From a virus, in IMG/VR virus record IMGVR_UViG_3300034378_000133, positions 1 to 35,671 of that record: a stretch of 35,671 nucleotides of DNA. The stretch is one strand, 5' to 3'. The notes under the pieces are model-generated. The model worked only from the letters and a program-made list of their open reading frames with translations, made no database searches and was not told the DNA's origin. The position numbers and the translations under genes were made by a program. Position 1 is the stretch's first letter. Each line of letters begins with the position of its first letter. Positions 28,203 through 34,326 of this stretch are shown here, in pieces.

Positions 28203-28325
28203 ATGGGCGCTTTTTACACCTCGTCAATTACTAGCGTGGTAATTCGTTGTTGGTGTGGTCAACGCCTAAACCTTTTAGTAATTGATAAATGTACAAAATG
28301 CAATACGGATTGGTCAGATTACTAA
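28203..28325 (+). CDS. Small zinc-ribbon protein, 40 aa
   Basis: An ATG at 28203 follows an AGAGAGAATA stretch that could serve as a weak ribosome-binding site. The protein starts MGAFYTSSITSVVIRCWCGQ and ends CTKCNTDWSDY. Its C-x-C and C-x2-C pairs form a minimal zinc ribbon. An ATG at 28140 would add 21 basic residues. It is the first gene after the consensus plus-strand promoter. Confidence 0.68.
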   Translation: MGAFYTSSITSVVIRCWCGQRLNLLVIDKCTKCNTDWSDY

Positions 28326-28454
28326 AGACAGTTCACAGAACTAAAAACTGTAAATAACAAATTATGACTATCCAAATACGCGTTGAGACAGAATCTACAA
28401 TTAAATAAAAGTAAAGCCAATAGCACACTTACCGTGTGAATTTGTTATATATTT

Positions 28455-28874
28455 ATGCCAACACAAAGTAAACAACAACAAGATTTAAAAAAGCTTAAGA
28501 CTAAAATGTCAAAGGCTGAGCTTCCAGAAGTTACCAAAGAACTAAACAAAGAAATGAAAAACATCCGAAAGACCAAGCGGGCTATTTCTGTTGTTGATAA
28601 AGCCCAAAAACAACAACTAAAAAGCTATTTAGAAACTATTAAAGACAAAGTAGATATGATTCTTAATGCCATAGACCAAGACAAAGTTGAGAAGGCTGGA
28701 CTTGCCCAATTAGCAAAGGCATTTAGATCATTGGCATCTGAAATGATGAGCGCGAATCAAGAAGAGATAAAGAAGATTGAGCAGAAGAGTTTGAATATCA
28801 ATATTGACGTTAAAAATATGAGTTCTTCGGAGTTGCTCGAATTCTTGAGTAAGAAAAGCCAAGAGCACGATTAA
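28455..28874 (+). CDS. Probable small terminase subunit
   Basis: The 139-residue protein is helical and charged, starting MPTQSKQQQDLKKLKTKMSK. It has a long coiled-coil-like middle (KQQLKSYLETIKDKVDMILN) and an acidic end. The position, one homing endonuclease gene before the large terminase subunit, is where the DNA-recognition subunit normally lies. No helix-turn-helix signature is obvious, so this rests on order and composition. Confidence 0.68.
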   Translation: MPTQSKQQQDLKKLKTKMSKAELPEVTKELNKEMKNIRKTKRAISVVDKAQKQQLKSYLETIKDKVDMILNAIDQDKVEKAGLAQLAKAFRSLASEMMSANQEEIKKIEQKSLNINIDVKNMSSSELLEFLSKKSQEHD

Positions 28875-28878
28875 TCCT

Positions 28879-29604
28879 ATGAAAAAAAAGAGAAAAAAAA
28901 TACGATGCAAATATTGTAAAGAGTTTTTTATTCCTAAATATCCATATTTAGCGAAGATTAGAAAATTCTGTTCTCGAAAATGTAGGATTTTTTTTGATAA
29001 GGAAAATATTAAGATGGGAACCAAAGAATGCATCAGATGCGAAAAAACCTTTGAAGATTTAAAATACAAAATAAAACGAAGAAAGTATTGCTCTCAAAGA
29101 TGTTACTGGGATGGAATAAAAGAAAATAGAAGCGGTAAAAATCACCATTATTATGGAAAGAAATTGTCTAAAGAACATAAGGCAAAAATGAGTGAGTCCA
29201 AAAAGGGCAAAGTTTCTCCAAGAAAAGGAGCCAAGCTTTCAGATGAAACAAGAAAGAAATTAAGCATCTCTCATATGGGGCTATTTGTTGGCAATAAATC
29301 AGCTTTATGGAAAGGAGGAATTACTAAATTAAATTTTCAAATTAGAAATTGTCTTAAATATAAACAATGGCGAACTGCTATATTCGAACGAGATAATTAT
29401 GTTTGCCAAGAGTGTAATCAAATTGGCGGAAAGCTAAACGCAGCCCATTATCCTGTATCGTTTAGTTCAATTTTAAAAGAAAATAATATTAAAAATTATA
29501 AACAAGCCTTAAACTGTAAAAAATTATGGGACACAAATAATGGAAAGACTGCATGCGTGAAGTGCCATAAAAAACTAGACAGACGGGGAAAGTGCAATGA
29601 CTAA
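28879..29604 (+). CDS. HNH homing endonuclease with NUMOD3 motifs
   Basis: The 241-residue protein has two N-terminal zinc fingers (CKYCKEFF...CSRKC and CIRCEKTF...CSQRC). NUMOD3-like repeats follow (NHHYYGKKLSKEHKAKMSES, SDETRKKLSISHMG). An HNH domain (FERDNYVCQECNQIGGKLNA, AHYPVSF, CVKCHKKLD) closes the protein. It separates the two terminase genes and overlaps the start of the large subunit by eight bases. Confidence 0.93.
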   Translation: MKKKRKKIRCKYCKEFFIPKYPYLAKIRKFCSRKCRIFFDKENIKMGTKECIRCEKTFEDLKYKIKRRKYCSQRCYWDGIKENRSGKNHHYYGKKLSKEHKAKMSESKKGKVSPRKGAKLSDETRKKLSISHMGLFVGNKSALWKGGITKLNFQIRNCLKYKQWRTAIFERDNYVCQECNQIGGKLNAAHYPVSFSSILKENNIKNYKQALNCKKLWDTNNGKTACVKCHKKLDRRGKCND

Positions 29605-31219
29605 TTTTTTAAACCTATCCTATGATGAAATTCTAAAGGAAAGGGCAAAAATATTATTACATTCCCAATACGACCGAGACTGGCAGGCAGTTTTAAAACA
29701 GATGTGTAAAACTGACCCTGTCTTTTTTTTCAACTTTTTTTGCTTTACTAAAGACCCAAAGAAAAAGCCAGCCAACCTTCCATTCATTCTCTATCCATAT
29801 CAAAGAAATTTAATTAGATGGTTAGAAGACTTGCTTGTAAAAGAAGAGAATGGATTAATAGAAAAGTCTAGACAGATGGGCATTACTTGGATAATGATGA
29901 CCTGGCTTTTATATCACTGGTTATTTACCCCCGACTTCATCTCATTAGTAGGATCTCGTAAAGAAGAATTGGTAGATAAGCGAGATAAAGATGATACTTT
30001 ATTTTATGAAATAGACTACAATCTAAGCAGATTACCAACATGGATACTACCAAAACGATTTAATCCCGTTAAGGATCGGCGCCATCTTCTATTGGTTAAC
30101 CCAGAAAACGGAGCCTCAATTATTGGAGAATCATCTAACAAAGACTTCGGCCGAGGTGGTACTTTTAATTGTATCTTTATGGATGAGTTCACCACTTGGC
30201 CAGAAGCGAGTGCCTCTTGGGACGGCTGTTCTGAAGCTTCTAAAATTAAGATTCCAGTTTCTACCCCTAAACCAGCTACCTTTTTCAAAACCCTACGATT
30301 CTCTAATCAAATGAAAGGAAGGGTTAAAACCATTCATTGGAGAGAACACCCAGAAAAGAACGATGAATGGTATGAAGACCAAAAAGAAAAATATTCTGCA
30401 GAAACCATAGCCCAGGAAATTGACATCTCTTATGACGTAACTGGACGAGGAAAGGTTTATCCAGAGTTTGATGCCGTTCCTATTGGAAACTATTCCTACA
30501 ATCCAAAGCTTCCTCTCTATACTGCAAGTGACTACGGATTAGATTCTACTGCAACTATCTGGGCTCAACAGAATACTAATGGCGATGTATTCATAATTGA
30601 TTCTTATCAAAATCACGACCTTACAATTGATTTCTATATTCCATTCTTCACAGGCAAAAAATACACACCCACACAACTACGAAAAAACGGATTTCAATAC
30701 ACCAACGACGAGCTTAGAAAAATAGAAGAACATAAAAAATTTAAAAGAGCCAGACATTTCGGCGACCCCGCGGGAAAACAAAGAACAGTGGTTATCGACA
30801 AGACCGTTCTCAAAACTCTTTCTCAGTCAGGTATACATGTGTTTACAAATGAACGAGCTCAATCATTCCCCGCAAGAAAAGAAGCCACTAAAATGTTATT
30901 GAGACGACTATATATAGACGAAAAGCAAAAAGCATTTATCGAAGCCATTCAGCAATCACGATATCCTAAACGAAAAGAATCTAGCCAAGCCACTTCACCA
31001 GTTTCAAAACCAGTTCACGACCAGTTCTCTCACTATAGATCCGCCCTCGAATATTTGGCAGTTAATTTAAGATTAGTTCCTGGCAAGCCTCGTAAACTTA
31101 ATTACCTAAAGGGCAAACCAAAGCTAGAAGAAGACGGAACCTTACACGAAGATCAACTTAAAAAAGAAAAGAAACGGCGTATTGTGCGCTATTCTTTTCG
31201 TTCGTATGGGAAAGGTTAA
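29597..31219 (+). CDS. Terminase large subunit
   Basis: The 540-residue protein has a packaging ATPase with Walker A SRQMGITW (91-98, the variant SRQ-type P-loop of phage terminases) and Walker B CIFMDEF (192-198). The C-terminal nuclease domain has YTASDYGLDSTATIWAQ near residue 310 and HFGDPAGKQRT near 388. It cuts concatemers and drives DNA into proheads. It is the clearest evidence that the window is from a tailed phage. The stop leads directly into the small basic gene at 31236. Confidence 0.95.
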   Translation: MTNFLNLSYDEILKERAKILLHSQYDRDWQAVLKQMCKTDPVFFFNFFCFTKDPKKKPANLPFILYPYQRNLIRWLEDLLVKEENGLIEKSRQMGITWIMMTWLLYHWLFTPDFISLVGSRKEELVDKRDKDDTLFYEIDYNLSRLPTWILPKRFNPVKDRRHLLLVNPENGASIIGESSNKDFGRGGTFNCIFMDEFTTWPEASASWDGCSEASKIKIPVSTPKPATFFKTLRFSNQMKGRVKTIHWREHPEKNDEWYEDQKEKYSAETIAQEIDISYDVTGRGKVYPEFDAVPIGNYSYNPKLPLYTASDYGLDSTATIWAQQNTNGDVFIIDSYQNHDLTIDFYIPFFTGKKYTPTQLRKNGFQYTNDELRKIEEHKKFKRARHFGDPAGKQRTVVIDKTVLKTLSQSGIHVFTNERAQSFPARKEATKMLLRRLYIDEKQKAFIEAIQQSRYPKRKESSQATSPVSKPVHDQFSHYRSALEYLAVNLRLVPGKPRKLNYLKGKPKLEEDGTLHEDQLKKEKKRRIVRYSFRSYGKG

Positions 31220-31235
31220 ACCTATCATATGTTCT

Positions 31236-31379
31236 ATGAGAAAAAAGCTCCCCAAATCAATTCGCAAGCATATAAGAAAAGAAAAGGCTCGCATTAGGCG
31301 AGAACTTTTCTTTTTATCTGATCAGCGTGAAGCTATTAAAAAGCTTTACGAGAAAATTGCTACTCGTTATAAGTTATAA
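31236..31379 (+). CDS. Small basic protein after the terminase
   Basis: The 47-residue protein starts MRKKLPKSIRKHIRKEKARI and is strongly basic and helical. Starts at 31206 or 31182 would extend it into the terminase end. Its last 20 bases overlap, in antisense, the end of the minus-strand gene at 31360-31539. It could bind nucleic acid, but no family is recognised. Confidence 0.6.
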   Translation: MRKKLPKSIRKHIRKEKARIRRELFFLSDQREAIKKLYEKIATRYKL

Positions 31380-31539
31380 AAGCAACTGGTCCACATTCGT
31401 GACAATCACAGAAAGAAATCTTAATTAGATTATCTTTGCTTATTCCTGCAAGAAATTTCCCAACCCTTCTTTCAAGGGCTCCCATCTTATAGCTATCACT
31501 CTTAACATTTTTAACGTGAATAACTTTAAACTTAATCAT
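31360..31539 (-). CDS. Hypothetical protein, 59 aa
   Basis: The frame from ATG 31539 reads MIKFKVIHVKNVKSDSYKMG. It continues with ERRVGKFLAGISKDNLIKIS and FCDCHECGPVAFITYNE. The layout strand, helix ending FLAGIS, strand resembles small phage and sporulation proteins of the Cse60 type, with added cysteines, but the match is by eye only. It is convergent with, and overlaps, the plus-strand gene ending at 31379; no terminator separates the two operons. Confidence 0.65.
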   Translation of the reverse strand: MIKFKVIHVKNVKSDSYKMGALERRVGKFLAGISKDNLIKISFCDCHECGPVAFITYNE

Positions 31540-31560
31540 GTTATTTTTTTAATATTTTGA

Positions 31561-31697
31561 TTACTGCTCGACCTTTGAATATTCCTTAAAATAATTCTGC
31601 CAATATTCTCTATTAGCATTTATACTATTATTACATCTAAAGCATATGGTATTCGACCAACATTTATTTTATGTCCTTTTTGAAATCCCTTTGGCAT
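31561..31697 (-). pseudogene. Broken HNH-type or zinc-finger gene remnant
   Basis: A frame starting MPKGFQKGHKIN at 31697 meets a stop after 25 codons. A shifted frame over the same stretch reads CWSNTICFRCNNSINANREY and ends near 31561. The two halves together resemble the N-terminus of the phage HNH or LAGLIDADG proteins here (compare FQKGHLGYSKGR in the gene at 5900-6685), so a frameshift remnant of a homing endonuclease is likely. Confidence 0.5.
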
Positions 31698-31698
31698 A

Positions 31699-32169
31699 TT
31701 AAATAGTTATTTTGTGTTTTTTTAAAAACTCCTCTAGTTTAATGCCTGCCATATTTTTTTCTCGAGGAATCAATTCAATTTCTACCTTATCAAACCAATT
31801 AATTATTTCAGTAATTCTTCCTAAAATATCATTAACTAATTCAGGATTGTTTATTTTTTTGTTTTTGACTTTACCCTTTTTAATCCAACTAAAAGCCACA
31901 GAACTATCAGTTTTGATTATAACCTTGTTAACTCCTTGTTCGCTGGCATACTTAAGTCCCTCAAAACAGGCCAAAATTTCACTTACATTGTTAGAACCGC
32001 CCTTCTTCAGGCCCAAGTTATGCTGAAAGTAATCAGCGTTAACATCATAAATACCAACCGACATTCTTCTCATGCTCTGATCCTGTACATTATTGTACAG
32101 ACAGGAACCATCAACATGAACTTCTAGCGGGCCCTTAAGACCTATATTTTTTCCGTGGACTACTTTCAT
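31699..32169 (-). CDS. Ribonuclease HI family protein
   Basis: The 156-residue protein has LEVHVDGSCLYN (D20), NNVSEILACFEGLKYA (E64), VIIKTDSSVAFSWI (D88) and IPREKNMAGIKLEEFL, the RNase HI motif order. The last carboxylate position is less clear than in the bacterial enzyme. It would remove RNA primers or RNA-DNA hybrids in replication. Its start overlaps the upstream stop as ATGA. Confidence 0.86.
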   Translation of the reverse strand: MKVVHGKNIGLKGPLEVHVDGSCLYNNVQDQSMRRMSVGIYDVNADYFQHNLGLKKGGSNNVSEILACFEGLKYASEQGVNKVIIKTDSSVAFSWIKKGKVKNKKINNPELVNDILGRITEIINWFDKVEIELIPREKNMAGIKLEEFLKKHKITI

Positions 32170-32435
32170 ATCAACTTACCCTGAGCCAGTTCTCTAACCT
32201 CTTCAAAGTCATTAGCCCTAAACTCAAGATAGTTATTATTATTCATTTGTTGACCTTTAAATTTATATTTTTTATCTTTCACTAAAGCCTTAACCTTAGA
32301 AGCATTCCAACAAACCACTGGCATTTCCCTTCCGTGTTCCCGAGTATAAATTAAAAACTTTCTGGTATTCCCAAACCTAGTGGGCCTAACAGAAATTTCT
32401 TTTACATAATGTACTGTGGCTTTGATTGTTTGCAT
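32166..32435 (-). CDS. Hypothetical protein, OB-like
   Basis: The 89-residue protein alternates strands (IKATVHYVKEISVRP, RKFLIYTREHGREMPVVCWN, YKFKGQQMNNNNYLEFRAND) in a pattern like an OB fold. W and several aromatic residues are placed as in nucleic-acid-binding versions. It lies between RNase HI and a cluster of zinc-ribbon genes. The assignment is inference. Confidence 0.68.
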   Translation of the reverse strand: MQTIKATVHYVKEISVRPTRFGNTRKFLIYTREHGREMPVVCWNASKVKALVKDKKYKFKGQQMNNNNYLEFRANDFEEVRELAQGKLI

Positions 32436-32701
32436 TATTCTTTTAGTTTATAAATTTGATAACACTCTTTTGAACAGAAATAATAACCGCCAATTTGTCC
32501 AATTATAACTTCTTCATTTCCCACCTTACGCTTACAAACCATGCACGCAGGTTGATGATAATGAATTGCTGCTGGAATTGCCTTTCCTAGCTCGCTAGCC
32601 TTACCATCTATTGTTACTTTCCATTGATAACTAGGACTTGTCCCAAGCGCAGACCATCCCTCTCTATTATAAAAAACTTTTAGACGAGTAGGCTTTCTCA
32701 T
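32435..32701 (-). CDS. Treble-clef protein with C-terminal IxKLxE tail
   Basis: The 88-residue protein starts MRKPTRLKVFYNREGWSALG. It has CMVCKRKVGNEEVI and the closing FCSKECYQIYKLKE. The FCSKEC form of the second pair is shared with the next two genes and resembles treble-clef fingers such as TRASH. The middle (SYQWKVTIDGK) resembles YYRWKITNKT in the gene at 32972-33229, so these two are close paralogues. The stop TAA overlaps the next ATG. Confidence 0.86.
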   Translation of the reverse strand: MRKPTRLKVFYNREGWSALGTSPSYQWKVTIDGKASELGKAIPAAIHYHQPACMVCKRKVGNEEVIIGQIGGYYFCSKECYQIYKLKE

Positions 32702-32970
32702 TCTTTTAATTTAAATATCTTATAACACTGCTTGGAACAGAAAAATATAAAGCCCTTTCTGGGCATACCATTATCGGTATACATACATTTCCCTACTGGC
32801 AATTCTTTTTCGCAAAGCTCACAAATAATAGGACAAGAATATCCCGCTTTTATCCCAGAAAACCAATTAACATCGCTGTCGGTAGTATCGCGGGTACTTA
32901 ATACCCACCTTAACTCTCCATCATAATTATTGCCAGAATCTCGATAATTTATTATCCCTTCCTTTAACAT
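32698..32970 (-). CDS. Treble-clef protein with C-terminal IxKLxE tail
   Basis: The 90-residue protein starts MLKEGIINYRDSGNNYDGEL. It has CELCEKELPVGKCMY and the closing FFCSKQCYKIFKLKE. The N-terminal domain (LRWVLSTRDTTDSDVNWFSG) contains a W pattern like its neighbours. The stop TGA overlaps the next start codon. The role is unknown. Confidence 0.86.
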   Translation of the reverse strand: MLKEGIINYRDSGNNYDGELRWVLSTRDTTDSDVNWFSGIKAGYSCPIICELCEKELPVGKCMYTDNGMPRKGFIFFCSKQCYKIFKLKE

Positions 32971-32971
32971 A

Positions 32972-33229
32972 TTACTCGGTTAGTTTCTTAATTTGACGAC
33001 ATTCTTTGCTACAAAAAATATTTTGAAAGTCTCTTTTCTTTAGAATAAATACTTTTTGTTCATTTTTTATTTTTCTGCTACAACAACCACATTCAGGCTG
33101 ATAAGTAAAAAACAGTGTAGTAGATTCCGTTTTATTTGTTATTTTCCACCTGTAATATTTGGGATCATTAACGGCGACCCTGAATCCATTTGTATCATAG
33201 TGGGCTTTGTACTGCATCATATTACTCAA
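32972..33229 (-). CDS. Treble-clef protein with C-terminal IxKLxE tail
   Basis: The 85-residue protein starts MSNMMQYKAHYDTNGFRVAV, with the YYRWKITNKTES strand. It has CGCCSRKIKNEQKV and the closing FCSKECRQIKKLTE. It is a close paralogue of 32435-32701 by the R/QWK(I/V)T block and the FCSKEC finger. An alternative ATG three residues later (MMQYK) fits the TAA-T-ATG spacing better. Confidence 0.85.
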   Translation of the reverse strand: MSNMMQYKAHYDTNGFRVAVNDPKYYRWKITNKTESTTLFFTYQPECGCCSRKIKNEQKVFILKKRDFQNIFCSKECRQIKKLTE

Positions 33230-33542
33230 CTAACTTCTTAATTTGATAATCCCTTTTTATATCATCAAGTTTATCAAGGAAAGCCTTGAAAGAAGAATTC
33301 TTGCCCTCAAGATAATAACCGACTATCGCATTCAATACTTTCTGAGCCTCGTCAGAATAAACTTGTAATGGCGAAGCTGGAACTCCTAAAATTTTACAAA
33401 TATTTCTAGTCACTTCAACATGATCCTCCTTCTGTAATTCAATATAATCCCTATACTTAGTAGCTTCTATCCACTTTCTTATCTCAATCCTTTCTTCTTT
33501 TGTGAGCGGATCTATTCTTTTAGTTTCTTTATTTGATGGCAT
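33222..33542 (-). CDS. Tail-only member of the IxKLxE family, no zinc site
   Basis: The 106-residue protein starts MPSNKETKRIDPLTKEERIE, is helical and charged, and contains no usable cysteine pairs, yet it ends RDYQIKKLVE. Its start lies inside the tail codons of the upstream gene (33512-33742), as for the gene at 3568-4011. It is a key case: the tail has been kept without the zinc module. Function is unknown. Confidence 0.82.
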   Translation of the reverse strand: MPSNKETKRIDPLTKEERIEIRKWIEATKYRDYIELQKEDHVEVTRNICKILGVPASPLQVYSDEAQKVLNAIVGYYLEGKNSSFKAFLDKLDDIKRDYQIKKLVE

Positions 33543-33742
33543 GATTTTGAGCAGTAAAAAAATATATCCATACTTGACCTAAATCCACCGTGTTCTATTA
33601 TAGTATAAAAAAATTCTTCTGGGTTAAGTTTCTTATTACAAACTTCACATCGTGAATCAGTGCTATAATCTCTTATAAAAGTATGCGCGATTCCTCTCTT
33701 CGCCTGTTTGTAGCATTGGTTGGATGAGTATAGTTTAGACAT
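33512..33742 (-). CDS. Treble-clef protein with C-terminal IxKLxE tail
   Basis: The 76-residue protein starts MSKLYSSNQCYKQAKRGIAH. It has CEVCNKKLNPEEFF and the closing YCSKSCHQIKKLKE. It is the first gene after the non-coding block at 33743-34326 and the only one in this cluster with a strong ribosome-binding site (AGGAGG, 13 bases upstream). Its tail codons overlap the next gene's start by 31 bases. Confidence 0.86.
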   Translation of the reverse strand: MSKLYSSNQCYKQAKRGIAHTFIRDYSTDSRCEVCNKKLNPEEFFYTIIEHGGFRSSMDIFFYCSKSCHQIKKLKE

Positions 33743-33763
33743 AGTTTTAAATTCGCCTCCTAT
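33742..33763 (-). repeat. Direct repeat copy B (functional ribosome-binding region)
   Basis: The plus-strand text TAGTTTTAAATTCGCCTCC (33742-33760) plus TAT is the reverse complement of the ribosome-binding region of the gene at 33512-33742. Copy A lies at 34212-34238. Confidence 0.8.
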
Positions 33764-34211
33764 TAATGCCCAAGCTTTCCGAAAAAAATTTCAGATAAAA
33801 TTAATAGGCGACATATGTTCTATAATTTTTTAATAAAGATTTTTTAGCGATCCCGCTAATCACTTAGACGGGGTGAAAACTTTTGCTTTCGTTTCATGAC
33901 GGGCCACCAGAAAATAAATTCTGATTTTTAACACCTCCACCATCAAGGTGCTTAGGGCGCAGATAGCACACAGGAAGCGATGGTTTATTTTTCCATTTTA
34001 GCAGATGGTTTGCCTCGTGTGGCTAATAGAACTCTTGACCTCTGGTCACTATGTCAAATCAAGAGTAGCACGGTTTTTGTCACTGGACACCGAAAAACTC
34101 AGCGCTAATTTCTGGCTACGCTAGGGCCAACTCACCAGAGAGCTCCGTATCTTTATCAGTGAGTATTATAGATTGTAAACTAGAAACATTTATTGGAGGT
34201 TTGCTTCTAGC

Positions 34212-34238
34212 TAGTTTTAAAAAAAATTCGCCTCCTAT
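34212..34238 (-). repeat. Direct repeat copy A (ribosome-binding region without a gene)
   Basis: It is the same sequence as copy B with five extra A residues. On the minus strand AGGAGGCGAA and the following text match copy B up to ACTA; the start codon ATG is here replaced by AGC. It marks the upstream boundary of the non-coding block. Confidence 0.8.
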
Positions 34239-34245
34239 GTTATTA

Positions 34246-34293
34246 AGCCTAACATATTACTTTTAACTTGTCAAGCCCCTCGCCTGTGGATAA
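34246..34293 (-). promoter_or_regulatory. DnaA box plus promoter, minus strand, weak -10
   Basis: TTATCCACA (34285-34293) is followed after ten bases by TTGACA (34269-34274). At 17 bases the -10 is TAGGCT, preceded by TGT, a weaker match than in the sister promoters. It lies upstream of the non-coding block and the zinc-ribbon cluster. Confidence 0.65.
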
Positions 34294-34326
34294 CTTGTTA
34301 GTGACAGGGGATAACTACTTGACAAG

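Larger units (their letters stand above)
33742..34238 (-). ncRNA. Structured non-coding block, candidate large phage RNA
   Basis: About 480 bases lack any credible frame and hold many hairpins: CTCTTGA/TCAAGAG, CTCTGGT/ACCAGAG, GCACCT/AGGTGT, TAGCG/CGCTA and CTAGAA/TTCTAG. Transcription would come from the promoter at 34246-34293. Phages with tRNA arrays can carry large ornate RNAs (GOLLD, ROOL), which this might resemble in size and setting, but I cannot recognise either sequence here. Confidence 0.45.

Noticed and set aside
33743-34240. tmRNA or 6S RNA in the non-coding block
   Set aside because: No tag frame ending in LAA or VAA, no tRNA-like ends and no single long 6S-type hairpin.
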